Assembly (NCBI GenBank): GCA_902774995.1
Contig: CACYKR010000005.1
Span: 1-44,736, forward strand
Length of the DNA stretch: 44,736 nt
Reading direction: 5' to 3'
Source: an uncultured Bacteroidales bacterium
GTDB taxonomy: Bacteria; Bacteroidota; Bacteroidia; Bacteroidales; Paludibacteraceae
The notes beneath the pieces were generated by a model. It ran no database searches and was not told the DNA's origin. It saw only the letters and a list, made by a program, of their open reading frames with translations. Position 1 is the first letter of the stretch, and every line of letters begins with the position of its first letter. Below are positions 32,909-42,073 of this stretch, one piece after another. The translations under genes were made by a program, and so were the position numbers.

Positions 32909-33876
32909 TACAAACACTAAAAAATAAACTATCTCATCTCTACCATGCTACCCGTATATACGGAAGCGATGCCGGACATTATATCTCTCATTCGTTAATG
33001 AGCGGTTATGCGAAATCCGAATACGCGTTCCTGCGCATGATTACCCTTCGCGCACATGTAGTGGAGAAAGGACTGACGATGCCGCACATGCGTGCTAATT
33101 TCGGAGAAGAGAACATACTGGCGCTGATTGCGTTATGCAAGGAGTATATCAAGGCAAAACATGACACCGGTCATACGCTGTTTAAAGAAGCTCTGAGTGT
33201 GCTATGCGAATACCAGCGTGTCCATGAATCCATGGGAAAGTCCATTCCTCCGCTGATAGCAACCGGTATCAGAGAATTAGTGAACCGGTGTCCCTCTATT
33301 GAGCAGCATAGCCAGCCGGAGGTACGGAAAAGCGAATTATTCCAACATGGCGATTTTGCGTACGTCGCGCATCATCGTCACTCAGTGCGTCATTTTGAGG
33401 GCACTATCCGTCATGAAGACATTATACAAGCGATTGACTTGGCTCGAACCGCTCCCTCTGCATGCAACCGGCAGCCAGTACGGGTACATTTGATTCCTCA
33501 CGGAGCCTTATTCGACCGGTTGCTATCTCTGCAGCACGGAAACCGAGGCTTCGGTTCGGACGCCGAATATCTGCTTGTAGTGACGGCCTCCGAAGAAGGA
33601 TATACCGGCTTCAACGAACGAAACGCAGCCTATGTAGACGGCGGTATCTTCCTGATGAACCTGCTCTATGCGTTGCAGTATTACGCTATTGCATCATGCA
33701 CCCTCAACTGCTCATTCCTGCCAGGGGAAGAGAAGCAAGTCCGTGAAGCCTTACAGAGTGAGGATGTCGCCATTGCCATCATCGCTATCGGAAGCTGTCC
33801 GGAGACCTTCAAAGTAGCCCGGTCGGAACGTATACCGGTATCGGAAATCATCGTTGATCACAGCGCACAATCATGA
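32905..33876 (+). CDS. nitroreductase-family protein of a glycan locus
   Basis: This 323-residue protein has an N-terminal helical extension of about 150 residues. A nitroreductase-fold domain follows, with HHRHSVRHFEG, RTAPSACNRQPVRVHLI and GFGSDAEYLLVVTA, which fit FMN binding. Such genes recur beside polysaccharide pyruvyl transferases in Bacteroidota capsule loci, as here, but their reaction in glycan synthesis is not settled. It overlaps both neighbours by ATGA, so coupling with the flippase and pyruvyl transferase is strong. It is cytoplasmic, with no signal sequence. Confidence 0.75.
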   Translation: MIQTLKNKLSHLYHATRIYGSDAGHYISHSLMSGYAKSEYAFLRMITLRAHVVEKGLTMPHMRANFGEENILALIALCKEYIKAKHDTGHTLFKEALSVLCEYQRVHESMGKSIPPLIATGIRELVNRCPSIEQHSQPEVRKSELFQHGDFAYVAHHRHSVRHFEGTIRHEDIIQAIDLARTAPSACNRQPVRVHLIPHGALFDRLLSLQHGNRGFGSDAEYLLVVTASEEGYTGFNERNAAYVDGGIFLMNLLYALQYYAIASCTLNCSFLPGEEKQVREALQSEDVAIAIIAIGSCPETFKVARSERIPVSEIIVDHSAQS

Positions 33877-34958
33877 AAATAGGCATCCTCACATATCACC
33901 GTGCGCATAACTACGGCGCGATGTTGCAGGCATATGCACTGCGTACGTACTTGCAGCATCAGGGCCATCAGGCGGAATTTATTGACTATTGGCCGACCGG
34001 GCATGCGAACGAGTACCGATGGCTCCGAAAAATCCAAGGCGATAGTTTGGCGCAACGCATGGTGAATGCTTTAGCGTTCTGCCTGACAGGCATCCGTCGA
34101 TGGCTACGTATCAAACGCTTTGAGTTTTTCCGCAAAACGTATTTGGGTTTGCCGGACGAGGTTAGGTACACGCAATACGGCTCACGCATTGAGGAGAAAT
34201 ATGACTGTGTAATCGTGGGCAGCGATCAGATCTGGCGCAACCATCGGACGACCATGGAATACTTAGGGTTTGATCCGGTCTATTTTTGCCAGACTTTATC
34301 CCACCCCGCCCGTTGTATCAGTTATGCCGCCAGCATGGGAGTCATTCGAACAACGGAAGAGGAAGACAAGAGGCTTCGTCAGTACCTGGCTTCCTTCGAA
34401 ATGATCACCGTCCGCGAAGCGTCCCTGCAACAGAAACTCGCCACTTTGGGTTACGGAAGCAAGGTTGTATGCGATCCTACTCTGCTGCTGAGTAAAGACG
34501 AATGGAATAGTTTACTGCCCTCACAGCGCTTTAACGAAAAGCCCTATATACTGTATTATGAGATGCTGCCGTACGAACCCGCCAAGCACTATGCGCAGAA
34601 GATAGCCCGAGAACATTCCCGGGAGCTGATTGTCATCCCGGCAACAATACATACACGCTGGCATAAAGAAGAACAGGTAAGTATCGGTCCGCTGGATCTG
34701 ATTCATGCGATACGGGATGCCGAATTTGTAATAAGCACCTCCTTCCACGGGACGGCTTTTTCGGTGATCTTCGAGAAGCAGTTTGTCAGCATGAGCGCGC
34801 AAACCAATTCGGACCGTATCCTGACCTTGCTGGGCCAATTGCAGATACAGGATCATTACACCACCCTCGAACCGGAACGACTGATGCCTATTGACTACAG
34901 CTGGACACGCGCACTGAAAGATGCCTATGTACAACAATCCAAAGCTCTTCTGAAATGA
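33873..34958 (+). CDS. polysaccharide pyruvyl transferase
   Basis: This 361-residue protein matches the PF04230 family: ILTYHRAHNYGAMLQAYAL at the start, DCVIVGSDQIWRN near 109-121, ISYAASMG near 150, and ISTSFHGTAFSVIF near 290. It would place a pyruvate ketal on a sugar of the repeat unit, giving the glycan negative charge. ATGA overlaps on both sides place it in the same translationally coupled set as the nitroreductase and the next glycosyltransferase. Confidence 0.85.
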   Translation: MKIGILTYHRAHNYGAMLQAYALRTYLQHQGHQAEFIDYWPTGHANEYRWLRKIQGDSLAQRMVNALAFCLTGIRRWLRIKRFEFFRKTYLGLPDEVRYTQYGSRIEEKYDCVIVGSDQIWRNHRTTMEYLGFDPVYFCQTLSHPARCISYAASMGVIRTTEEEDKRLRQYLASFEMITVREASLQQKLATLGYGSKVVCDPTLLLSKDEWNSLLPSQRFNEKPYILYYEMLPYEPAKHYAQKIAREHSRELIVIPATIHTRWHKEEQVSIGPLDLIHAIRDAEFVISTSFHGTAFSVIFEKQFVSMSAQTNSDRILTLLGQLQIQDHYTTLEPERLMPIDYSWTRALKDAYVQQSKALLK

Positions 34959-36118
34959 TGAATATCTTGTACATATTACATAGCACAGACCCCTTAGCCG
35001 GATCTACAAAGGCTATAATGCCCTTTCTGACCGGTCCGGCAGAAGGTATTCGTCCGGTAGTAGTCCTCCCGGATAGAAACGGGATATATTCCGTGCTGAG
35101 CCATTTGCCCATTCGTATATATGTACTGGATTTTCGCGACTCCTGTTATCCGGTCATCCGCTCTTTTGATGATGTTATAATGTTCCTCCCGCGTTGCATA
35201 GGACGGTGGATTGTGAATACAGAGACCTACAAGAGCGTGCGCCGTATCATACGTGAAGAAACTATCGACATCGTACATACCAATACGGGCGTCCTGCGCT
35301 TCGGATGGCATGCGGCATACCGAGAACACGTCCCGCATATATGGCATATTCGGGAATATGCGGAGCGGATAGGCTATCGGTTCTATCCTTGTGCTGCACA
35401 TCATCGGAAAGAACTGAGACAGTCCTATACAATTTGTGTCACCAAGGGTGTTCAGGATTATTATGGATTGACGGGACATGTGCTCTCATCGCTTGTCTAT
35501 GACGGTGTTCTTCCCCAAGCGGCACTCACGCCGATTGGAAAGAAAGAACGTTACTGGCTTTATGCCGGACGACTGGAAAAGCCCAAAGGCATTGAGAGCC
35601 TCCTGCGTGCATATGCCGCGTACGCAAAGAAGACGAATACGCCTATTGTACTATGGATTGCAGGCCGGGCACAACCGGCTTATCAGAAGTATTTGCAAAC
35701 ACTGATACAGCAGATGCAAATAGAACCTTTGGTGCGGTTCTTGGGCCAACGGGACGACATATTCGAGTTGATGCGCAAAGCCTACGCCATAGTTATCCCT
35801 TCCCTCACGGAAGGATTTGGATTCGTAATGCCCGAAGCACAGTTTGCCGGTTCACTGGTCATTGCTCATAACATAGAGGGGCTGAAAGAGCAATTTGAAA
35901 CCGGACGTAAAGCGCAAGGACAAGCAGTCGGCCTGGCTTATGAGCATGAAGACGAATTGAGCCAACTGCTGACAGAAGTGACTGAGAAAGGTCTCGAACC
36001 GTATATCGAAACGATTAAAGCCGGGCAGCGGCAAGCCTCAGCCTACTCAATAGAACACCACTACGATACAATCGTAGCTTTGTATAAACAGATATACAAA
36101 CAGACACACAATGAATAA
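34955..36118 (+). CDS. family 4-type glycosyltransferase (GT-B)
   Basis: This 387-residue GT-B enzyme starts MNILYILHSTDPLAGSTK. The donor-binding half has YAGRLEKPKGIESLLRAYA and then PSLTEGFGFVMPEAQFAGS, the E-x7-E-type region of GT4 retaining transferases. It would add one sugar to the lipid-linked repeat unit on the cytoplasmic face. It overlaps the pyruvyl transferase by ATGA and the next gene by 8 bases. Donor and linkage are unknown. Confidence 0.83.
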   Translation: MMNILYILHSTDPLAGSTKAIMPFLTGPAEGIRPVVVLPDRNGIYSVLSHLPIRIYVLDFRDSCYPVIRSFDDVIMFLPRCIGRWIVNTETYKSVRRIIREETIDIVHTNTGVLRFGWHAAYREHVPHIWHIREYAERIGYRFYPCAAHHRKELRQSYTICVTKGVQDYYGLTGHVLSSLVYDGVLPQAALTPIGKKERYWLYAGRLEKPKGIESLLRAYAAYAKKTNTPIVLWIAGRAQPAYQKYLQTLIQQMQIEPLVRFLGQRDDIFELMRKAYAIVIPSLTEGFGFVMPEAQFAGSLVIAHNIEGLKEQFETGRKAQGQAVGLAYEHEDELSQLLTEVTEKGLEPYIETIKAGQRQASAYSIEHHYDTIVALYKQIYKQTHNE

Positions 36119-37259
36119 GAAAGCACGTATCATAGCGCTGTACCTTCCGCAGTTTCATCCGATACCGGAGAATGACGCATGGTGGGGAAAAGGGTTTACA
36201 GAATGGACAAATGTAGCTCAGGCACGGCCTCTGTTCAAAGGTCATTACCAACCGCGCATCCCTGCCGATTTGGGATTCTATGATTTGCGTCTGCCGGAAA
36301 TCAGGGAGCAACAGGCGATGCTTGCCAAAGAGGCCGGTATCGAAGCTTTCTGCTATTATCATTATTGGTTCGGTGGCAAGCAGCTCTTGGAGCGCCCCTT
36401 CAATGAGGTTGTACAAAGCGGCAAACCGGATTTCCCGTTCTGTATATGCTGGGCTAATCATACATGGTCGAGTGCTACCTGGACTGCCACGGGCAAAAAA
36501 TCCTCTGTTCTGATGGAGCAAACCTATCCGGGGAAAGAAGATCACATCGCCCATTTTAAGGCGCTGCTTCCTGCCTTTAAAGACAAACGACACTTTACTA
36601 TTGACGGACGTTTGGTATTTACGATATACGATCCGTTCGCTTTTCCGCAAGTAGGTGATTTCATGCTATTATGGAATGAAATGGCAAAAGCAGAAGGTCT
36701 GCCCGGATTTTACTTTATTGCCATGGTTCCTTCTACTTTGACTTTTGACCCTAAGACACACGAAAAGCAACTGCCGAACCTCAATAGCAGCGCAGCCTTA
36801 TATAACTATGCGCTTGAATTGGGATTCGATGCAGTGAACTCTTTTGGCAAACGTAGAGGCGAATTGCTTGAAAAGGGAATGACGCGATCTATGATAAACA
36901 GGATTTTAGGAATGCTGCATCTTAATATTCATGCAGAGACATATAATTATCCCTCTACTGTAGCTAATTACTTTGCACCGGAGGATTCGTGGGAAAATGT
37001 ATATCCTACTATCCTTCCCCAATGGGATCGTACTCCGAGAAATGGCAGTCGCGAAGGTATATATATCAACTCCACTCCGGAGGCGTTCGAACAGCATATT
37101 CGCCACGCGCTTTCTATTATATCGCATAAACAGCCCGAACATCAGATTCTTTTCCTCAAATCTTGGAACGAATGGGGGGAAGGCAACTATGTGGAACCGG
37201 ATTTGAAATACGGTCATCAATGGTTAGATGCAATAAAGAACGCAATAAACAATGATTAG
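36111..37259 (+). CDS. WbsX-like (GH99-like) glycosyltransferase
   Basis: This 382-residue protein matches the WbsX family (PF14307): IALYLPQFHPIPENDAWWG at the start, GFTEWTNVAQARPLFKGHYQ, CYYHYWFGGKQLLERP, and KSWNEWGEGNYVEPD near the end. These proteins occur in O-antigen and capsule clusters and share a fold with family GH99 enzymes. They are assumed to take part in glycan assembly, although the exact reaction is not well established. It overlaps both neighbours by 8 bases. The local base composition is markedly A+T-rich toward the 3' end. Confidence 0.82.
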   Translation: MNKKARIIALYLPQFHPIPENDAWWGKGFTEWTNVAQARPLFKGHYQPRIPADLGFYDLRLPEIREQQAMLAKEAGIEAFCYYHYWFGGKQLLERPFNEVVQSGKPDFPFCICWANHTWSSATWTATGKKSSVLMEQTYPGKEDHIAHFKALLPAFKDKRHFTIDGRLVFTIYDPFAFPQVGDFMLLWNEMAKAEGLPGFYFIAMVPSTLTFDPKTHEKQLPNLNSSAALYNYALELGFDAVNSFGKRRGELLEKGMTRSMINRILGMLHLNIHAETYNYPSTVANYFAPEDSWENVYPTILPQWDRTPRNGSREGIYINSTPEAFEQHIRHALSIISHKQPEHQILFLKSWNEWGEGNYVEPDLKYGHQWLDAIKNAINND

Positions 37260-38037
37260 TATCATCATCCCGACATATAAACCGCAAGACTATCTTTGGC
37301 AATGCTTGGATAGTTTCGAAGCGCAGACGCTTGACAAACGTTTGTGGGAGCTCATTGTGGTCTTGAACGGCTGTAAGGAACCATGGTTGGAGCAACTGAA
37401 CACATATGCCGCAGAGCATAAAAATATGCAGCTCCGTATTATCCATACAGACACTGCGGGAGTGAGTAACGCACGCAACATAGGCATAGATGCCGCACAA
37501 GGAGAATATATCGGGTTTGTAGATGATGACGACTATGTATCGCCCGGTTATCTGGAAGAGTTGGCTGCACTGGCTGACCCGCAGACGATCGCTGCATCCT
37601 ATACTGTCGCCTTTGATGATACACGGGACTATATTCCTTATTACATAGAGAAAGCGTATCATCAATACGCGCCCAAAGGTACGATGCCTTTCTATGCAGC
37701 CCGGACCTATTTCAGCGGGCCGTGCATGAAACTCATCCATCGGGACATCATTGGATCAAGACGCTTTGACCCCACATTTAGATTCGGGGAAGACTCATTG
37801 TTCATGTTTCTCATTTCCAATAGGATGCAGCAAATCCGTTTTACCGGAAAAGACGCGGTGTACTACCGCCGCATCCGTCAGGGAAGTGCATCGCAGACCA
37901 AGTCCCGACTGCAAACAATCCGCAACTGTATACGTATCATGCATCAATACTCATCTATTTACTTCCGCGGGAAAGGATATCATTTATCCTTCTATCTGAC
38001 TCGTATGATGGGAGCCATTCATACAATAATCAATTAA
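37252..38037 (+). CDS. family 2 glycosyltransferase
   Basis: This 261-residue GT-A enzyme starts MISIIIPTYKPQDYLWQCLD; it has the nucleotide-binding zone GVSNARNIGIDAAQGEYIGF and the metal site VDDDDYV near 90-96. There are no membrane segments. It probably adds one sugar to the repeat unit on the cytoplasmic face. It overlaps the WbsX-like gene by 8 bases, and a gap of 5 bases separates it from the next transferase. The base composition is A+T-rich, like its neighbours. The donor is unknown. Confidence 0.83.
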   Translation: MISIIIPTYKPQDYLWQCLDSFEAQTLDKRLWELIVVLNGCKEPWLEQLNTYAAEHKNMQLRIIHTDTAGVSNARNIGIDAAQGEYIGFVDDDDYVSPGYLEELAALADPQTIAASYTVAFDDTRDYIPYYIEKAYHQYAPKGTMPFYAARTYFSGPCMKLIHRDIIGSRRFDPTFRFGEDSLFMFLISNRMQQIRFTGKDAVYYRRIRQGSASQTKSRLQTIRNCIRIMHQYSSIYFRGKGYHLSFYLTRMMGAIHTIIN

Positions 38038-38042
38038 TAGTT

Positions 38043-39035
38043 ATGGTTAGTATTATTTGTCCTACATATAACGAAGAACGGTTTATTGAGGCTTGTATTC
38101 AGTCCGTTTTGAACCAAGATATTCCTACAGACAGTTGGGAACTACTGCTGGTGGACGGAGGAAGTACTGATCGTACACGCGAACGAATGCAGCCCTATAT
38201 TGATCAATATGCCAATATACATCTGCTTGACAATCCTTATCGAACCGCTCCCTATGCAATGAATATCGGTGTCCGCAAGGCCAAAGGAGAATATATATGT
38301 CGCTTGGACGCACATTCGGCTTTCCCGGTGAACTATATAAGCACCCTCATGCGCTACCTCAATGAACTACCGGATGCAGCCAATGTAGGAGCCGCTTGCC
38401 GTACACTGCCCGCCAACAACAGTACCAAAGCCAAAGCTATCGCCATCGCCTGCCAACATCCTTTCGGCGTTGGCAACAGTGCTTTCCGGACCACGACGGT
38501 AAAACAACCTATTCAGACGGACACCGTACCTTTCGGATTTTGGAAGAAATCTGTCTTCGAGACCGTTGGCTACTTCAACGAGAGCCTGACAAGAAATCAG
38601 GACGACGAGTTTAATGCCCGGACTATCGAGCACGGAAAGAAAATCTATTTGGTACCGGACCTGAGCGTTACTTACTACGCGCGTGACAACATTGGCAAGA
38701 CCGCACGGATGTTTTATCAGTACGGTTTATTCAAACCTCTGGTGAACAAACAATTGAAACGGCCTGCTACTATCCGGCAGTTTGTGCCGCTGGCTTTCCT
38801 TGTGGGATTAGTAGTCGGTTTTCCGCTTGTCTTCTTACATCCGGTTATCCTGGGTACTTATTGTGCCGGTATTTTGCTGTATGTAATGTGCCTGACGGGA
38901 ATAGCCGCATACTATGGAAACATATACCTTCCTCTGGTATTCGCTACAATCCATTTCAGTTATGGTTTCGGCTATCTTGCCGGTATATGCAAAATTCTTT
39001 TAAAACAATCATTCAATGTAGAAACGAACAGATAA
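38043..39035 (+). CDS. family 2 glycosyltransferase with C-terminal membrane part (ExoA-like)
   Basis: This 330-residue protein has a GT-A domain at about 1-230: SIICPTYNEERFIEACIQSV, LLVDGGSTDRTRE, the metal site RLDAHSAFP, and NESLTRNQDDEFNAR as the acceptor-side ED-type motif. Three or four hydrophobic segments follow at about 245-320. The layout is that of ExoA-like transferases of exopolysaccharide synthesis. It is the last gene of the A+T-rich stretch; the aminotransferase downstream returns to the G+C-rich style. Confidence 0.82.
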   Translation: MVSIICPTYNEERFIEACIQSVLNQDIPTDSWELLLVDGGSTDRTRERMQPYIDQYANIHLLDNPYRTAPYAMNIGVRKAKGEYICRLDAHSAFPVNYISTLMRYLNELPDAANVGAACRTLPANNSTKAKAIAIACQHPFGVGNSAFRTTTVKQPIQTDTVPFGFWKKSVFETVGYFNESLTRNQDDEFNARTIEHGKKIYLVPDLSVTYYARDNIGKTARMFYQYGLFKPLVNKQLKRPATIRQFVPLAFLVGLVVGFPLVFLHPVILGTYCAGILLYVMCLTGIAAYYGNIYLPLVFATIHFSYGFGYLAGICKILLKQSFNVETNR

Positions 39036-39042
39036 TGATATT

Positions 39043-40251
39043 ATGAAACGATTTAATATTCCTTTTTCTCCTCCTGACATGACGGAGGCGGAAGTGAACG
39101 AAGTAAAAGAGGCTATTCTCTCGGGATGGATCACCACGGGACCGCGGACCAAAGAGTTAGAGCGGCAGATAGCTGCGTACGTGGGTGCACCCCGCGCCGT
39201 GTGTCTCAACTCCCAGACGGCTTGCGCCGAAATGGCATTGCGGTTGCTGGGCATCGGCGAAGGAGACGAAGTGATTGTGCCGACATACACCTACACGGCC
39301 TCCGCATCAGTAGTGTACCACGTAGGCGCGAAGATCGTCTTTGTGGACGTACAGCCTAACCGGCCGGAGATAGACTACGATGCCGTGGAAGCGGCTGTCA
39401 CAGACCGCACCAAGGCAATCATCCCCGTGGACCTGGCGGGTATCCCTTGCGACTACGACCGTCTCTTGGCTATCGCAGAGCGCAAGAAAGACCTCTTCCG
39501 TCCGTCTTCCGACCTCCAGCGCGCACTTGGACGAATTGCCTTATGCGCCGATGCAGCGCACGCCTTCGGAGCTTCGTGGCACAACAAAATGGTGGGCTCT
39601 ATTGCCGATTTCAGTTCATTCAGTTTCCACGCCGTGAAGAATTTCACCACGGCGGAAGGCGGAGCCCTCACTTGGCGTACCATCCCCGGCATAGACGATG
39701 AGGCGCTGTATCACCAGGTGCAACTCTTGTCACTCCACGGTCAGTCCAAAGATGCGCTGGCCAAGACCCAACTCGGCGCCTGGGAATACGATATAGTAGG
39801 CCCGTGGTACAAATGTAACATGACGGATATCATGGCTGCATTGGGTCTTGTACAGATGAAGCGTTACCCTGCTCTCCTGGCCCGCCGCAAAGAAATCATC
39901 GCCCGTTACGACGCAGCCTTCAAACCGCTGGGCGTAGAGGTGCTGACTCATTACACGGACGAATACACCTCTTCCGGCCACCTCTACCTCACGCGCGTTC
40001 CTAACGCTACTTTGGAAGAACGCCAGGCAATCATCGTACAAATGGCAGAACGGGGTATAGCTACCAACGTGCATTACAAACCGCTACCGATGATGACAGC
40101 CTATAAGGCACTGGGCTTTGATATCAAGGACTTTCCCAATGCCTACGCCCTCTTTGCCAACGAGATAACCCTGCCGCTGCACACCCGCCTGACTGACGAA
40201 GAGATTGCGTATATTATCGAACAATACACGGACATCCTGACCCACAGATGA
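39043..40251 (+). CDS. DegT/DnrJ/EryC1/StrS sugar aminotransferase
   Basis: This 402-residue PLP enzyme transfers an amino group to a keto-sugar nucleotide. Visible marks are GWITTGPRTKELERQIAAYV near 28-47, DEVIVPTYTYTASAS near 75-89, ADAAHAFGASW near 169-179, and the PLP lysine in SFHAVKNFTTAEGG (K199). It lies directly before the phosphoglycosyl transferase, with an ATGA overlap, like the PglE-PglC pair that makes and loads diamino sugars. No dehydratase or acetyltransferase partner is visible in this window, so the exact sugar is unknown. Confidence 0.87.
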   Translation: MKRFNIPFSPPDMTEAEVNEVKEAILSGWITTGPRTKELERQIAAYVGAPRAVCLNSQTACAEMALRLLGIGEGDEVIVPTYTYTASASVVYHVGAKIVFVDVQPNRPEIDYDAVEAAVTDRTKAIIPVDLAGIPCDYDRLLAIAERKKDLFRPSSDLQRALGRIALCADAAHAFGASWHNKMVGSIADFSSFSFHAVKNFTTAEGGALTWRTIPGIDDEALYHQVQLLSLHGQSKDALAKTQLGAWEYDIVGPWYKCNMTDIMAALGLVQMKRYPALLARRKEIIARYDAAFKPLGVEVLTHYTDEYTSSGHLYLTRVPNATLEERQAIIVQMAERGIATNVHYKPLPMMTAYKALGFDIKDFPNAYALFANEITLPLHTRLTDEEIAYIIEQYTDILTHR

Positions 40252-40835
40252 TTAGATTTTGCGACATAGTATTTAGTCTTTTCGGACTGCTGTTCCTCTG
40301 TCCGGTGTTTCTGGTGGTAGCGCTCTGGATTGTGATAGATGACCCGGGGCCTGTCTTCTACCGCCAGCAGCGTGTAGGCAAAGATGGCAAAGACTTCGGC
40401 CTGCTCAAGTTCCGCTCCATGCGGGTGGGAGCCGACAAGATGAGCCTCATCACCGTCGGTGACCGTGACCCGCGCGTCACGCGCGCAGGATATTATATTA
40501 GGAGATACAAGCTGGACGAACTGCCCCAGTTATGGAACGTCCTCGTCGGAGATATGTCCCTCGTAGGGCCCCGCCCCGAGGTGCGGCGTTACGTGGACCT
40601 CTATACCCCGGAGCAACGAAAAGTGCTCTCCGTACGGCCGGGAATCACCGATTACGCCTCTATCGAGTACATTGACGAGAACGCTCTGCTGGCGGAATCC
40701 GACGATCCCGACAAGACCTATATAGAGCAGATAATGCCCGCTAAAATAGCATTGAATATGCGATATATCAACCACCGGACGATAGGAGAGTATTTTACTA
40801 TTATCCTTTTAACATTTGCCAAAATACTACGCTAA
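40248..40835 (+). CDS. initiating phosphoglycosyl transferase (PglC type)
   Basis: This 195-residue monotopic membrane enzyme has one N-terminal re-entrant hydrophobic helix (about 5-27) with the DDPGP turn after it. The catalytic core follows: VFYRQQRVGKDGKDFGLLKF, SMRVGAD, YKLDELPQLWNVLVGDMSLV, and GPRPEVRRY. It loads a sugar phosphate onto undecaprenyl phosphate and so starts the repeat unit. The short length matches PglC rather than the five-helix WcaJ type. Its partner is probably the aminotransferase upstream. It ends the glycan locus, 2 bases before serB. Confidence 0.88.
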   Translation: MIRFCDIVFSLFGLLFLCPVFLVVALWIVIDDPGPVFYRQQRVGKDGKDFGLLKFRSMRVGADKMSLITVGDRDPRVTRAGYYIRRYKLDELPQLWNVLVGDMSLVGPRPEVRRYVDLYTPEQRKVLSVRPGITDYASIEYIDENALLAESDDPDKTYIEQIMPAKIALNMRYINHRTIGEYFTIILLTFAKILR

Positions 40836-40837
40836 TT

Positions 40838-42064
40838 ATGCAACGGGAATTTATATTGATTAACATTATCGGTTTTGACAAACCGGGTGTGACATCTGCG
40901 GTCACGGAAGTGCTCGGCAGATACGGAGCTTTCGTGCAGGATATCGGTCAATCCAACCTGCACCACCAACTGAACCTGAGTATATTGATCCGCGTGGACG
41001 ACGCGTCCAAGAGCGGTGACATGATCAAAGAGGTGCTTTTCTGCTGCTCGCGGCTGGAGATGATTGTCCGTTTCACGCCTCTGAGCGAGGAGGAATACTC
41101 CGCCTGGGTGGGACGGCAGGAGCAGGACCGTTTTGTCGTCACCCTGCTGGCACGCGAACTGAATGCGCGGCACATAGCACGTGTGACGGCATTGCTGGCG
41201 GGAAGGCAGTTGAATATCGACAATATCCTGCGTCTGAGCGACCGCCCCAACGTGGACGTCCCCGTGGAGAAACGCCACTCGTGCATCGAGTTCTCCCTGC
41301 GTGGCAACCTGCCCGACCGCGAGGCCCTGCAACGCGAGCTGATGGAGGTCTCCCGCGAAGAAGGCATCGACATTTCTTTCCAACGCGATGATATGTTCCG
41401 CCGCAACAGACGCCTCATCTGCGTGGACATGGATTCCACTTTCATCCAGACGGAGGTCATTGACGAGTTGGCGGAACGCGCCGGAGTAGGCGACCAGGTG
41501 AAAGCTATCACCCTCTCGGCCATGCGCGGAGAGATAGATTTCAAAGAGAGTTTCACACGCCGCGTGGCACTCCTCAAAGGGCTCGACACCTCTGCCAAAC
41601 AGGATATCATCGACCACCTGCCGATTACCGAAGGCGCCGACCGTCTCTTCGGTATCCTCAAGCGTTGCGGGTTCAAGATAGCTATCCTCTCCGGCGGGTT
41701 CACCTTCGTAGGCAAATACCTCCAGCAGCGTTTCGGTGTAGATTACGTCTATGCCAACGAGCTGGAGGAGCAGGACGGCAAGTTCACCGGCCGCTATTTA
41801 GGGGACGTAATGGACGCCAAACGCAAAGCAGAGCTCCTCGAACTCATAGCCCAGGTGGAGCACATCGACCTGGCGCAGGTGATTGCCGTGGGCGACGGAG
41901 CCAACGACCTGAACATGCTCGGCAAAGCCGGACTCGGTATCGCCTTCCATGCCAAACCGAAAGTGCAGGCAAGCGCACAGCAGGCTATCTCAACGGTCGG
42001 TCTGGACGGTATCCTGTACTTCCTCGGCTTCAAAGACGCATTCTTGAAAGAAACACACGAATAA
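40838..42064 (+). CDS. serB: phosphoserine phosphatase with N-terminal ACT region
   Basis: This 408-residue cytoplasmic enzyme catalyses the last step of serine synthesis. Residues 1-180 carry tandem ACT-like regulatory repeats (start ILINIIGFDKPGVTSAVTEV). Residues 190-408 form the HAD phosphatase: VDMDSTF with nucleophile D197 and acid D199, ILSGGFTFVGKYL, and VGDGANDLNMLGKAG for magnesium. This long form with ACT domains is common in Bacteroidota. The gene follows the phosphoglycosyl transferase by 2 bases and precedes ftsY by 9 bases, so it may be read with both, although its role is general metabolism. Confidence 0.93.
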   Translation: MQREFILINIIGFDKPGVTSAVTEVLGRYGAFVQDIGQSNLHHQLNLSILIRVDDASKSGDMIKEVLFCCSRLEMIVRFTPLSEEEYSAWVGRQEQDRFVVTLLARELNARHIARVTALLAGRQLNIDNILRLSDRPNVDVPVEKRHSCIEFSLRGNLPDREALQRELMEVSREEGIDISFQRDDMFRRNRRLICVDMDSTFIQTEVIDELAERAGVGDQVKAITLSAMRGEIDFKESFTRRVALLKGLDTSAKQDIIDHLPITEGADRLFGILKRCGFKIAILSGGFTFVGKYLQQRFGVDYVYANELEEQDGKFTGRYLGDVMDAKRKAELLELIAQVEHIDLAQVIAVGDGANDLNMLGKAGLGIAFHAKPKVQASAQQAISTVGLDGILYFLGFKDAFLKETHE

Positions 42065-42073
42065 TATATAACT

